DNA from: Desmodus rotundus
Taxonomy: Eukaryota; Chordata; Mammalia; Chiroptera; Phyllostomidae
NCBI RefSeq assembly: GCF_022682495.2
Contig: NC_071398.1
Span: 14,266,934 to 14,330,933 of the forward strand
DNA: 64,000 nt
Reading direction: 5' to 3'
The notes below the pieces were generated by a model. It saw nothing but the letters and a program-made list of their open reading frames with translations. It was not told the DNA's origin and did no database searches. Shown one piece after another: positions 12,042 through 26,065 of the stretch. A program made the position numbers and the translations under genes. Positions within the stretch are counted from its first letter, which is position 1. Every line of letters begins with the position of its first letter.

Positions 12042-13083
12042 GCTGGTCTTTAAAAACATTTTGCTGGGGTTCTGGGATTATGTTAAACGTACAAATCAAT
12101 TTGTAGAGAATTGGCATTTTCACGAAATCGAGTCTGCCAATCCATGAACACAGTGTGTCTGTCCACGCATTTTAGATCATATTTGATTTCTTCCTCCAGT
12201 GTTTTGCAGTTGGTGCTGTGCAGATCCTGTACCTGCTTTGTTAGGTTTACACCTAAGTATTTCATTCTCTTCAGAGCAACTGTAACTGATAGGGGTTTGT
12301 GCATTTTTTTTTAATTTCAGTTTCCAATGATTTGTTGCTAGGATATAGAAATACAATTGATTTTTGTGTGGTCACCTTGTATCCTACAGCCTTGCTAACT
12401 GTCTTCTTAGTCCCAGGAGCTTTTTACAGATTCCCACAGGGCTGTCTACACAGACGAACATGCCATCTGCAAATAGGGACAGTTGTCCTTTCTTTTCAAT
12501 CTGTATGCCTTCTATTTGGTTTGCTAGCACTTCCAGCAGGATGGTGAATACGGTGGTGAGAGCAGACGTCATTGCCTGGGTCCTTGTTCCCCTTTTGGGG
12601 CAAAGTATTCACTCTTCCCACCACTATGTTAACTGCACCTACGTCTGTTGGCTGTAGGTTTTCGGTAGATGCCCCTTTCCAGGCTGAGAAAGTTCCCTTC
12701 TCTTACTAGTTTGCTGGTAGCATTTGTCATGAATGAATGTTGAATTTTGTCAAATGTTTTTTCTGCATCCATTGACATAATTGTGTGTTTTTTGTTAAGC
12801 TGTTTGTTAAGGTGGAATACATCTGCTGATTTTGGAAAAGTGGAACAGTCTTTTGTTCCTGGGATAAATCACAGGTGATGTGGTGTACTATTCTCTTTAC
12901 ATAATGTTGCTGGATTTGATTTCCTAGTATTTTGTTGAGGACTTCCGTGCCCGTGTCCAGGAGGACAATTGGTTGGTAGTGGTCTTTTCCTGAACTGTCT
13001 TTACCTGGTTTTATTAAACAGATGTGTACACTATAGACTTTTCTGAGGTCTTGGGTGACAATTTTACTATTTTTAATCATCAT
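12042..13083 (-). mobile_element. L1 ORF2 fragment (LINE-1, minus orientation)
   Basis: About 1 kb of L1 reverse-transcriptase sequence, truncated at both ends. Conceptual minus-strand translation gives IQQHYVKRIVHH and a degenerate run ending KKHLTKFNIHS, matching the L1 RT block that reads IQQYIKRIIHH and EKAFDKI in intact elements. The complementary strand carries L1 landmarks such as CCAATCCATGAACA and TACACCTAAGTATTTCATT. Multiple breaks; inactive. Confidence 0.8.
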
Positions 13084-13974
13084 GAAAACTTAAGAGAAGT
13101 TTTATCTTTGTGTTTCTGTCAGACTTTGCAAGTCCTTGATGAGAAAGACAACTTCCAAAGATAAGAACAATCTTCCTAAGGGAAAATGAGGCCGTTTGAC
13201 AATGAGCCACTGTAGATCTGAGAATGCAACGCCATAAAACCCACAACTTTACCACCGTCACCCGCGCGACCCTCCCCTGCCGCAGCACGCCCCCCAGAGA
13301 GCAGGAGGTGTGAGGGGCTGTGCAGACTGGCTTTGGATGAAAAACAGACACGGTTTCCACCAAATGAAATATACATTATTATCTCACCCTGAAATGCAAA
13401 TACTCACATTTATCTCTGAGTTACCTAGGAAAGTACCTGTCAACAGTAACCTTTAATTCCTACAATTCCTAAAGTGCTCAGTCATTCACCCACACTCTAC
13501 TTACCAGAGAAAGTCAAGACACAACAGGGTTAAGAGATTTCAAGATCAGCAGAGCTAAAATTTGAATTTAAACATCTGCTCGTACCAACTTTGTTAGAAA
13601 GAGTCCTACGCAAATGCAGCACAATGTCAGAAGGTCAATCAGGCTTGGGAGGGGCTCAAGCAAGGGATCTGAAGCAAAAATAGTTCCCTGAGGGGTCTTT
13701 CCGGAACTAAAATCTGATTCTGCTCCTGGCGCTTTTGAGAAGGCCCATCCCCTCGTTGCAGGAAGCTGGCAGGTCTGTTGGGTGAGGAGCAGGACACCAC
13801 CCAAAAATGCACACCTAAGAACAGCACCCTGCACACGGAGAAATCAAAACCCGTGTATGTCTGTTGCTTAAGCATGGAAAAGTCACCCTAAAGGTCACCA
13901 GGCTGCCCAAAGACCACAGAAATGGCCTGGGATTCCAGGTCTCCTGCTCTGCTCTGCTGAAACAATTCAAAGTG

Positions 13975-14160
13975 ATGTGTCTGGGAGGCGGTGAAGAGCA
14001 CACTCCAAAACCAGACTTCCTACATTCAAATCCCAGCTCTACCGCGGCACGTGAGCCACGTGGCCCTGAACGGCTCACAACCTCTGAGCCTCAATGTCCT
14101 CACCCAGAAAACGGGGTGACAACAGCGGAGCATGCATTCAGGAAATGATACCTGCTACTA
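13975..14160 (+). repeat. MIR, plus
   Basis: ATTCAAATCCCAGCTCTACC, AGCCACGTGGCCCTGAACGG and GAGCCTCAATGTCCTCACCC follow the MIR consensus order. Confidence 0.7.
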
Positions 14161-14704
14161 TTTTTCAGTCCAGGGCCTGTCCTCTTCCGACACTGTCATT
14201 TCATCATGGTGTGTGTGTGACAGTGTGCCTTTCCCTCAACCCCGTCCCAGGAACGAAAGTCCGCTTCCAACAACGGTGATGGGGAAAAAAAAGCCCAAGA
14301 CCTACATTAACTACTTCATCAGAGACTGTCTGGGAGTGAAAACCAGTTAGCTCTCACGGAATCCACCCTCATAAGGGAGAAGGTAACGTAAAGCAATCGT
14401 TTAGACCAACTCTTTTTCCACAAAGAGTACATCTTTACTGTTTGATATAATAAACCACAGGAGACATTCTCCCCAACTAAAAGATAGGAATGAGTTAATT
14501 TTTAAAAGACACACTATATGAAAATGCAGTGATTCATTTTCACAGTATTTCAGATAACTTTTGCTATTAAACAACATGCCATTTAAAATAGCAATTTAAC
14601 TTTTAAATTGCTAGGAACTGACCTATCTTCCACTCAAATATACAATTATAATTTGGGGTTAGTATTTTCACCAAGTTTCTTTAAAGACAGGAAATATCAA
14701 TTAG

Positions 14705-14830
14705 CAATAATGATGGCTAATGTTTCTGACACACTCACTAAGCACCTAATGAGCTTGCTGCTAATTTCTACATATTACTGTACTTCATTCTCTTAATGCT
14801 TTGAGGGAGGTATAGGCTCATTTCACAGAA
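14705..14830 (-). repeat. MIR, minus
   Basis: GATGGCTAATGTTTCTGACA, CTAAGCACCTAATGAGCTTG and GGCTCATTTCACAG as in complementary MIR. Confidence 0.5.
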
Positions 14831-16849
14831 AAACCTCAGCCTTGAGGTTGACTGTTACTGCTTCTGACAAGGAAGTGATTGCCAGCACAGTGACAGGAAA
14901 AGACCAACTTTAATGTGCATGTGAATCACCTGAAGAAATCTTGTGAAAATGCAGATTACGACTCAGAAAATCTGCGGGGAGGCCTCTCTTGATTCTGCAT
15001 TTCTGACAAGCTTTTCCATGCTGGCGATGCCGCCAACCACACGTGGAGGGGCAAGGACCTACAGATTGTAATGGGCCGCAGACCACAAGGAAATGCCTAT
15101 AAAAGCTAAAATGAAAAAAGTCAAACTTCTCTCAAAAACCACAGTTAGAATTTATCCATATTTCTTGATGACATTCTGAGCCTTCTAACATCTTAGAAAT
15201 ATCTTTGTAACGGCTTCTTTTTCTTTCCAGTTTAAATTTAGATTCCAATATCTTGGACTGTTGTGGGGCTTTTCCCCCCTAAAAACCCTGATTTTTTACC
15301 AAGGCTGAGAATCCAAGCACATGGAAGACTGTTTCAAGTCTCCGTACCTTTCGAGCAGGTTCCCTCCCATCCTTCACTCACCTCCTCGTCACCTCTCTGT
15401 TTAAATTCCAGAGATCAGACAAATGGCAGAGTTAGGTGAGGTGTTAGGGGCTGGGCCCCAAAGTCCCTCCAGATGCAAAGGAAAGCTCGGAGTCATTACT
15501 CCAAAATAACACCTTACCATACCGCTGGCTTCCATTTCTGGCCTTAGGTGACAAAGTTCCAGCAATGAGGTGATGACTGTTGGATAACATTTTATACAAA
15601 CTACTGAGTTTCAATTCTCTTCCCAGCTCTTTTGAGTGGCAAGTTCTATTTACTTTCAAAAGTCCACAGAGGAAACAAAGTAAGGTGCTTAACCAGGCCC
15701 CATATTCTGCCTGGACCCAAGATGCCGCCCTGCTCTCTGATTCATTTCTGATTATCTGGGCTGTACGCAAACACTGGCTAGCGGCCTCTTTCAAAAGGCA
15801 GCTACACACCTGCCCCCACCTCCCCCACTCTCTTTGCTGACAGCAGTGGGTAACTACAGAACCAACCTATCTCAGAGGGCACTGCAGCTTACCGGAACAG
15901 GTCGGTTTAAAATTCTGGAAAGGGATGACCTACTGCTTTGGTCTTTCCTCAGAGCCCTTCAAAAATACCTCCCGGCAGGCAGCAGAACAAGCCTTTCACC
16001 CGGGAGAGATAAAACAGCCCATGACCCTGCAGCTTACAAACACTGAGACCTTTATTTAAAAGGTGTCCCCAAATGACGTTATTTCCAAGGCGCGCTTATC
16101 TATGTACTCAGGTCGGCACAAGAAGCCCAAGGCTTGGACGAAACAAAATGCACATACATTACAGCTCTGTGTAAACGGCTTCTCTGGCTGAGGAGTCTAT
16201 AAAGTTCTGCTGTCTGGCCTCGCAGGAAGGCCTACCTGCGAGGGAATATCGGGACGGCCTTTTTCTGAACTGGAGCATGCCCTGTCCACAACAGAGCTGA
16301 AGAACTGCCCGCAGAGGCCTGCTACAAAACCACAAAAGAGGGGCTGAACTGACAGGCCCCTGCCTTGAGCACCCTGGAAGCTAAAAATAAGAATTCTGAG
16401 AAATGAGCTCGACCATAGGCAAGTCCAACAGAAAGTTCTCTGTTTCTGTTACTTCCCAAACTGGCTGCCCTCCCAGAGTGATTTAACTCTGGGTACCAAC
16501 TGGGCAAAGCCAGCCACCGTGCTGAGGCGGAGGAGTCAGGGATGCCGGTTGTGCCTAGGTTAATTCAGAAATCAAACCTCTGCCGTGTAAAACTGGAGAC
16601 TTTAATGGGCAGACCTGGGCTTCCCCACCGCATCTAGTCTACACGGCTCCATTCAACAAGCCTTTATTGAACGTCTCCCATATGCCCGGCGCTGCTAGGA
16701 ATCAGGGAGCAAACCGAGCCACGGTCCCCAGTGGTGGAAGCAGAGAAGGACCATCAGGAGGGGTGGAGGTTGTGCGGGCCCGAAAACCTGTCACAAGTTG
16801 CTATGACCAGTAGTACCCAGGGGACAGCATAACCCCCAGCGGGCTCCGC

Positions 16850-17800
<951 letters not shown>

Positions 17801-18369
17801 CCCAGAGGAACGGAGCTGCGGGGGAGGGAGGAGGTGGACCCAGGGGCAAGGAGTTGCTGTCCCAGGGAGCTGCTTCAGTTTTTCCTCTGGAGGATGTGGG
17901 GTCCTCTGCAGGTAGCCTGGGGTACTTCCCGGTGAAGACGAACAGTGCGTGGCCCCGGTGCGCCTGACTCGGACTGTTTGGCTCCCAAGAGGGGTCTAAG
18001 TGTCTGGGCTTCCACACTGGGAGCCTCCAGGGCCAGGGGCTGATCGCGGCAGGGGTGAGGAGTCGGGGTGAGTGGGGGTCACTTAGTCTGTGTCTGCAGG
18101 ACAGACACGCGGTAAGTATTTGTGAATAACTACAGTGCCAAGTTCTGGATCCACCGGCCTGACCGCGAAGGGGCGCTAGCACACAGTAGACCCTCGGTGG
18201 CCCTGTCTCAGTGGAAAAGGTTTTACGATCTCTGTCTAATCATCAAGTTAAAAACAGACTTTTGCGCTGAAAGGCATTAATTAGAGACCAATCTGTAATT
18301 CAAGTGTGAAGGCTTTGGTAAAACACTGACTTTCTAAGAACTGTCGCTTTTATATTGAACTCTTTACAC

Positions 18370-18560
18370 ACCACCAATGTGACGGGAACCTCCCATGCTC
18401 CAGGCACGGAGCAAGGCACTGGACGGAGGCATTCCTGTTCCCATTTTACAGGAGAAATGACTAAGACTCCAGAGCGCTGTAGTAGCTTGTCCCAGGCCGC
18501 ACGATTAATTGGTAGGCAAAGCCCAGATTCCAACTTTCTTCACTGCACAACGCTGCCTAA
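18370..18560 (-). repeat. MIR, minus
   Basis: TGCTCCAGGCACGGAGCAAG, CCCATTTTACAGGAGAAATG and GGTAGGCAAAGCCCAGATTC match complementary MIR. Confidence 0.65.
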
Positions 18561-19198
18561 TATACAACCCAGACGGGTTTGTGAACTCCAAGCTAAGCAG
18601 TAAGTACCAAAAGGGCTCTCATCTTCTGGTTACCAAAGATGGGAAACTCAGTGCCTCTAATTAATACTCTATCGAACTAACAAATATTAGGCACTTATCA
18701 TGTGCTAAGCAACGTGCTAGGACTGGAGACAGACCGACAGTTAAAGATAATCAGTTGAATGGTTGGATGTAGGCTCTGGCCTCTGCTCTTTCGCCAAATA
18801 CCAGTGAAATGACAATGGATTTTTTAGGGTTTTTTTTTTATACACCATTGGGACAAAGAATGGAATGGGAAAGGAGACAATAGCAACAAAATGTTGGAAG
18901 CAGAAAAGCAAATGGGCAATTGGTAACTGATTTAGCAAATCCAAGAAAGCTAGACCCTCAGCTGGCACAGGGAAAGGCTGAAATGCAACCTGGGTTCTAT
19001 CACAGAACAGAAGGCTCTGGAATGGGCAGCACCAGCACATCTGTACGTGGTAGTGGAGGCAGGAATGAAAAGCCAAGGTCCCCTCTCATGCTCATCCTCC
19101 AAGACTGTATGTAGTACTAGTCTCTGTAGAAGGTAAAACAGAAGGTCTCGCTGGGTCACTAGGCACAGCTGTGGTCAGGGTACCATACTGAAAACTCT

Positions 19199-19218
19199 GT
19201 GTGTGTGTGTGTGTGTGT
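19199..19218. repeat. (GT)10 microsatellite
   Basis: About 20 bp of uninterrupted GT. Confidence 0.9.
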
Positions 19219-19415
19219 ATCCCTGGATGTTAAGTAATATCAAAGAAAAAAGAGTTAAAGAAAAGAAAATCTCACAGGAAATAGAGCCAAAGACAAAAAG
19301 ATAGAAAAGGAGAGGAAAGGAAGTTAGAGCTATAGTCCAAGAGAGTAATAGAATAAGACCTCCATAAAGTCAGAAGAGAGAGAATGGAGGGAAGAAGACA
19401 TAAAATAATGAGTCA

Positions 19416-19650
19416 GCCCTGGCTGCTGTGGCTCAGTGGATTGAGCACGGGCCTGCAAACTGAAAGACTGCAGGTCTGATTCCCAGTCAGGGCACGTGCC
19501 TGGGTTGCAGGCCAGGTCCCCAGCTGGGGGTGTGCGAGAGGCAACCAATTGATGTATCTCTCGCACTCTGATGTTTCTCTCCTTTCTTTCTCCCTCCCTC
19601 CCTCTAAAAAATAAATAAATCTTTAACAAATAATAATAAAAATAATAATT
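19416..19650 (+). mobile_element. VES-type SINE (bat), plus
   Basis: Head GCCCTGGCTGCTGTGGCTCA, body GGCCAGGTCCCCAGCTGGGG, and an A-rich AATAATAAAAATAATAAT tail. Confidence 0.87.
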
Positions 19651-22600
19651 CAATAACATTTCTTAGAACCAAAGAACCTGAGTTTTGGCCTTAAGGACCC
19701 ATCGGTGTCCAGCATAGTGAGTGGACATGGATGGGCAGCAAGGCACATCAGACCACTGGGGCAAAGAGAAGATCCTTGAGATTCCGGGAGGAGCAGAGCA
19801 GGTTTCATTATAAAGCGTCAGGAATCAGAAAGGCATCAGACTTTTCCACAGCAGCTGTGGGAGCTACAAGAGAATAGAGCAAACCCTTCCACATTCTGAG
19901 GAAAAGTGATCCCACCCAGAAGTCTGGTTCCAGCTGGAGTATCAGTCAGGTATGAGAACTGATGGAAGACTCAGACATGCAAAGATTTCCTCTGTCTCTT
20001 TCTCAGGAGGCTGCTGGAGGAGGAGATCACCAAAACAAGGATTTAAACCAAGGAAGCAGAGGACAGAAAATCCCAGGAAGAGTGAATGCAACCTATAAAG
20101 AGGTGACAAGTATTCCGGAGTGAGGGGCAGAGGGCCTCGTGCAGCGGGACTGGGAGTCAGCCAGCCCAGACCGAAGCAGCCAGAGACTTCTAGAGACTTC
20201 TTCAAGATGAACTGAAGAAAACGCTCGATATACAGCAAAGCCAGATACATAGTTTGGGGCAAGTTTTGAGGTAAACTAGTGATCCATGCATAGGAAACTA
20301 AGCAACTATTCATCGATACTAACTGCAGGGAAATAAAATGATCTATAGAGATAAGTATGGTAAACCACATGGCTCAACTGGGAATAATATTTGCATAAAT
20401 ATAATAATGTAAACAATGAATACTGGCCCATCCAAAAGCATGTGACCACACCAGGGGAGGGTGGGGTCCCGGAGGTGTGCATGCGTGATAGGGAGAGGGG
20501 CAGGTGTGCATGCAGGAGACCTAAATACTCATCATTCGACATGGGGGCTCAGTGGATGCTTAAAACTGGACAACCAGGAGGTAGCTGTAAATGCGTGTCC
20601 ATTAAAAATATAAGAACAAAAATAATCTGTTTAAAGTTCAAAGTGTTGCCTCTGGGGGCAGGAAATGTAGTGGGGGTTTAGGCCTTGTACAACTATTTGA
20701 TTCTCTCAAACATGTGCACTTGGAACTTTAAGAAAAGTGAAAGCTAAATTAAAAACCATTTTTAAAAAAGGAACACGAGAGCCCGTGGTTAGTAAGGCAG
20801 ATAGAGCTCCGGCCACCACGGCCATGGAGAGCAAGCGCTGAACCCGGTAAGTACAACAGCACGTGTTAAGTGCTGTTCACAGGGGTAGGGGATTTCAGCA
20901 AGGATTCAGTGGGGTCTGTGGGTCAGAATTTCAGCTGGGGTTTGAAATATGAACGGCAGTTAGCTAAGCAAAGAGATGGTAAGGGTGGGTGGAAGAGTGT
21001 TCCCTGGGCAGAGGGAATGTGTGCAAAGGCCCAGACACAAGCAAAATCAAGGCACAGTGAAGGGGCTCATGGGCAGAATTCAAGGGGAAGAGGACGGGCA
21101 GACAAGACGTGAGGCTGAAACGTAGCCTTGGGCCAGTCCCTACAGGGCCTCATGGGCCACCGGAGAGGGTGGGCTCTGAACGGAAGGGTATTGAGCAGGA
21201 GTGTGGCCAGGCGAGCCTAACTTAGAATACTCTCTGTGGCTACAAGAGGGAGATGGACTGAGTGGAGGCAAGACTGGGGGTTCTCCTCCAGTATTTTCTG
21301 TTTCCTGTCCCTGGACACAAGCCTAAGTTTATTTCCAGTTGCAAGGACAGACTCAATTTTTTTTTTTTTTACTTTTGACAGAAGTTCACAGACTTCCAAA
21401 AGGCATTGTTGGGAATCTCACATAGTAATTGTAGATAAAACGTGGTATTTGGGGGCCTTCCCCAGTGTTAAATTGCAATACGTCATGAGTCTGTGGCCAT
21501 AGCTGTGTCTCTGGGTGTCTGTGAGTGCTGAAGTCAAAATGAGGCTAATAAATGATAGGGAAGATAAATTGGTGATAAATGCATAGGAAACTAAATGCCT
21601 TGGACAGGTTCCTGGGTTTCGGGGTCTGATCCACATATTGAGGGCTGACTCAAGGTAACCAGACTCAGAAGAGACTGATGAATAAACCAGATGCTACTTC
21701 ATTAACTGCTGCTAGTGGAAAGACTCTGCCAGCAACCACAATGCTGATTCTTATCTCAATCCCTGACTCACCCTGAAAGAGCTGCTCAGAGCATAGCATC
21801 CTTAATGTGGGCTATTCCCCAGGATACCCCAGTTTACCTGGATCAGGCCTGGCCTCTTCCCGAGTCCCTCAGCCTCTGTTAGCCCTGGGCTGTCTCCTCA
21901 AGGACAACCACCTCCCAGCCAGGGGACCCCTCACTGTAGCCCCTGCTGCAAGCACACTGATTCCACAGACTCATGGAGAGCCTTCATGTCAGAAGCATTG
22001 ATCCTACCAGTGCTTTAGAGTCTATATTCCGTGAAGGCCTGAGAGCAGAACACCTTCCCAAACTGTGGTCCTGCGCGGCCTGCCTCTGCAGGCAGCGCCT
22101 GGTAATGGTGAAGGGCGGAGGGGAGGGTTGGCGTCTCACTTCAGTTTCTTACTGAGATGTCTCCCTAAGACACCCTTGTGAGTGTTGGGGTGGGGGTAGC
22201 TTTTCCTTTAACTTCATTAAACAATAGATCTTATCTATTCTACTACTCTTAATAAGCTCAGTAATTACCTCAAACAGAAAAATATAAACAGTGGTGGTGA
22301 AATTGAACGTTTCAAGTATAAAGTATATAGTAGGAAGACCAATTAAGTTTATCAGAAGTAATTTATCACTATCAAGCATTAACCAAACACCCAGGAAAAT
22401 CTTACGTTTAATGTTACATGACTAACGACTTGGTTTGATATGATTCTCTCTACTCTTAAAAAACCTTTCAAAGGAAAGTGGCCGCATAAATTCCTTCTGC
22501 CTGACGGACTGGATTCAAAGACATAAACAACCCACTGTGGTGTTTGAAAGCAGCAGACGCCCCTGTCCTCCGTTGGGGGACTCCTCCAATAGTGTTCCTG

Positions 22601-24360
22601 CGTGTCTGGAGGGCGGGGCCGCGGCCTGGGCGAATTCCAGACGGAGCGGTTCAGGGGTTACAGTTAACTGCTACTTCTGAAGAAACTTGTCCCTTCAGCC
22701 AGAAAAATGCTCTCCAAGTCTTCTCTAAAAATAGTGCTCGCTGGGATTTTCCAGTTTGACATTCCTTTGGTTCCTGTGACCAAGGGCAACCCGAGCTAAT
22801 CCATCTGCGTCCCTTACTGGAACCTCCAGTGGAATCCCAGCCTTTGTGGGACCCCAGTTGCTACGTACGGTTCCTGCTGCCTCCAGACCCTGCTGGCACT
22901 TGACAATGCAGGGGAAGATTCGTCTGCTCGGCCGCTGCCCAGCCTCTCCCTGGCTGCCTGCTGCTTTCTATTCCCATGGCATGGGAAGAATGGCCTTCTG
23001 GGGAAGAAGGTAAAAAGGGAGGCTACAAGGAAACGTGGGCACTGCCTTCACTCCAGTACCCACGATTATGCCAGACCGGGTGCTGGCTAAACTAGCCCTG
23101 TGACCCTCAGGGGGTGGCTGAGGTAGCCAGGAGGCAACCTACATAAACCAAGCATTCGCTGGTGGCCCACCCTTGAGCCAGGCACTGCACTACACGCTGG
23201 GCCCCCAAGACTCTCCCAAAAGAACTGTGGGTGTAGCAATTACGAAACTAGAACAGACATGCTTGCTTCTGTCTGCCGGGCATCCATCCCCCTGCTTCTA
23301 ATGACAGCACCCCACCTTGTTCTGGGCCTACTCCTACTCTACTTCCACCTCCCAGGTGATGCTCACCCAGGAAGAGGGGGACTTGACCCGAGAACGACCA
23401 GTCGTGGTTCCCTGCCATGCTAGACCATAGCTCAGGGGGCGCATGGGAGCTGAGCAGAGCCAATGAGACTCCTACCCGGGGTGGTTCTCTCCAGAACGCA
23501 GGGGTTTGTGAACTTCCACAAGCAGAGGAATCCCTCAAGGAGTAGATAGATTCTCAGGATCTCCGCTAATGGCCCAATTCTTAGGCCTAAGGTGGGGGAC
23601 AGGAATGTATTGCGACAAGCATCTGCGGAACCGCAAGGTCGACACAATTATCTGGGGCAAGAGAGGGCAGGGAAAGCTTTAGGAGTTGACCTGGGTCTTG
23701 AAGGCTAAGTAGGAGTTCGCTCAGCAGCATGTGATCCTGCCAAATATGTCTTCCTTCTTGAAACAGTCGCCTTGCTTGGCACATATGACCCCAAGCCCTC
23801 CTGACTGTCCTCCTAATTCTCTGGTTGCTCTTTGCAGTCATCTTCATAGGCCTGGCCCCTAGAATTCGTGTTTCTCAGGGTACAGCCATCCCCCCCTTAC
23901 CTGAGGGGATGCATCCCAAGACCTCCAGTAGACGCCTGAAACCGCGGGTAGCACCAAGCCCTATCCATACATATATATGCATTTTTCCTATGCATACATA
24001 CCTATGATAAAGCTTACCTTATAAATTAGGCACAGTAAGAGATTAACAGTAACTAATAATAGAACAATTGTAACAATGTACTATAATAAAAGTTATGCAA
24101 ATGTTGTCTCTCTGAAAATATCGTATTATAACAATCTCTTACTTGCAGTAAAGGGCACGGTGGCCCTCATTTCAGAGCGTCCCTTGCCGAAGCCTTCCTG
24201 TAGACGGCCCGGTGCTCTCCGGCGCACCCCGCTGCCGTCAACGGGAACACGTCTGGTGTTCCTGTCTTCCCCGCATGCACGTAATGCCTTTCCATCTGAA
24301 CCAAGCATGGGTCCAGGCACTGTGGCCGTAACTTCTGCATTTTGAGGTGTGACAACACAA

Positions 24361-24654
24361 CTAGCAAGAAGTTTTTTCCTTCCTCACAATTTCACAAACA
24401 GATTTGTTCTTATCACAGATCTTAGCAATCTCAACGATTTTTTTTTCCTTATCAAGAACGTTCACCTTCTCATTTAAAGGGAGCACTTGATCACTTCCCT
24501 TTGGCATAACCAGATTGCCAGCACTTCCTCTCTTGCTCTTGGGGTCATTATTAAATAAATTAGGGTTACTTAGACACAAGCACTGTGACAACGCTACTAA
24601 GTGACTACCAGGCAGGAAGTGTGGACAGCACGGAGTCACTGGACAAAGGGACAA
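24361..24654 (-). pseudogene. Tigger transposase N-terminal remnant
   Basis: About 50 residues at the end of this frame resemble the DNA-binding start of Tigger/pogo transposases (MPKGSDQVLPLNEKVNVLDK then IVEIAKICDKNKSVCEIV). The catalytic DDE part is absent. The upstream half of the frame is the transposon's non-coding end. Confidence 0.65.
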
Positions 24655-24764
24655 TTGGCCTCTGGGCAGGAGGGTGTGGGACGGTGTGAGGGTTCGTCAC
24701 ACTACTCAGAACAGCACACAATTTAAAACTCCTGAATTGTCTCTTAAAATTTTCACTTAGTGTT

Positions 24765-24980
24765 TTTTAAAGATTTTATTAAATTTTAGAGAGAGGGGAA
24801 GGTAGGGAGAAAGAAAGGGAGAGAAACATGGATATATGAGACATTGATCGGTTGCCTCTCAAAGTGCCACAACCCGGAAACGAACCTGCAACCCAGGTAC
24901 GTGCCCTGACTGGAACCACACTGGTGGCCTCTCTCTTTGGGAGATGATACCCACCCAGCTGAGTCGCACCAGTCGGGGGG
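24765..24980 (-). mobile_element. VES-type SINE inserted in the Tigger element, minus
   Basis: Tail TTTTTTAAAGATTTTATTAA, body GAAACATGGATATATGAGAC, head complement GAGTCGCACCAGTCGGGG. It splits the Tigger element at 23884-25078; short TCACTT-like repeats flank it. Confidence 0.83.
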
Positions 24981-25309
24981 CTCACTTGATATTCCTGGGC
25001 TGAGGTTGACCGTGGGCAGCAAACTGAGGGTAACGGAAACTGCAGCAAGTGAAACCAGTTAAAAGGGGGCTACTGTTCTAGCTCCATCCCCCTTCCTGTG
25101 ACTCTAGACCTTTCTCCTGAGCTCCAGCCACTTACACTCAACGGCCCACTAGGCTTTATCTTTGTCATGGACTTCGGTGTCCAGAATTCCATGAGGCCAA
25201 AACACAATTCATAACCTCACCCGATGCCCGCCCTCCCAATAAATACACCCATTCCTTGATGAGGCCAATAGGAGGTGGGGGAGGAGGTACTTTCAGACTA
25301 CATTCCATG

Positions 25310-25400
25310 TACCAGACACGGCTGTACTTGGTTTTCATGGATTAACTCATTTAAATCCTCAAAACAGCCCAATGAGGACTAACTCCTGGACATTCTGTAG
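25310..25400 (-). repeat. MIR, minus
   Basis: TGGATTAACTCATTTAAATC and CCTCAAAACAGCCCAATGAG match the MIR centre. Confidence 0.6.
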
Positions 25401-25842
25401 GACTCAGGCTAGACGTCAGCTCATCCAGGGACACCATCCGGAGTCCCCAGGCTGGGACAGGTACTCCAGCCCTGGCCTCCACAGCCCCTTTCAGCAAAGT
25501 ATTTATTACACAGTGTTATGACGCGCTGTTTGCCCATCCATCTGCAGCCCTTCCAGCCATGAGCTCTGAGAGGGCAAAGGCCTCATTTATCACTGGACCA
25601 GGGCCTGATGTGGGATAGGCACGCAAGGAGCCATTCACAGAACGTGGGGTTATATTCACCAGCTGTGTCTCCTCAGACAAGATATCAACCTCTGTGGGCC
25701 TGTTTTCCCATCTGCAAATTGTAAATAGTTTAGAATTATGTCTGAGACAAAGCAGACACTCAGCAAATGTTTGCTCATTATTGTTGCCATTGTTCTGAAC
25801 AAGCAAGGCAGGGCAAAGCTTTCTGGAAACAATAGCTATCCT

Positions 25843-26065
25843 ATCCCTGACCTGCATGGTTTGGTTGGTTGGGTGCCACCCCACAGAATGAAAGGACACG
25901 GGTTCGAGTCCCAGTCGGAACACACGCCTGGGCTGCAGGCCTGGTCCCCAGTTGAGAGCGTCAGAGAAGCAAATGATCAATGTTTACCTTGCATATCAAT
26001 GCTTCTCTCCCTCTTTTTTCCTCACCTACCCCTCTAAAATAAGTAAAATCTTGAAAAGAAGGAAG
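25843..26065 (+). mobile_element. VES-type SINE (diverged), plus
   Basis: Diverged head with TTGGTTGGTTGGGTGCCACC, B-box-like GGGTTCGAGTCCCAGTC, body GGCCTGGTCCCCAGTTGAGA and a CTCTAAAATAAGTAAAATC tail. Confidence 0.75.

Larger units (their letters stand above)
23884..25078. mobile_element. Tigger (pogo-like) DNA transposon, internally deleted
   Basis: The left end (CAGCCATCCCCCCCTTACCT) and right end (GGGGGCTACTGTT) are degenerate inverted repeats. Internal phrases AGACGCCTGAAACCGCGGGT, TACCTATGATAAAGCTTACC and GGCACAGTAAGAGATTAACA are those of Tigger elements. A minus-strand remnant (24361-24654) matches the transposase N-terminus with its CENP-B-like helix-turn-helix: GSDQVLPLNEKVNVLDKEKK and KNKSVCEIVRKEK. 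Without the inserted SINE it is about 0.98 kb, shorter than the ~2.4 kb of autonomous Tigger1, so it is a deleted copy. Confidence 0.75.

Noticed and set aside
25516..25980. 154-codon open frame, minus strand
   Set aside because: Part lies in a SINE and the rest in MIR-like sequence; not gene-like.
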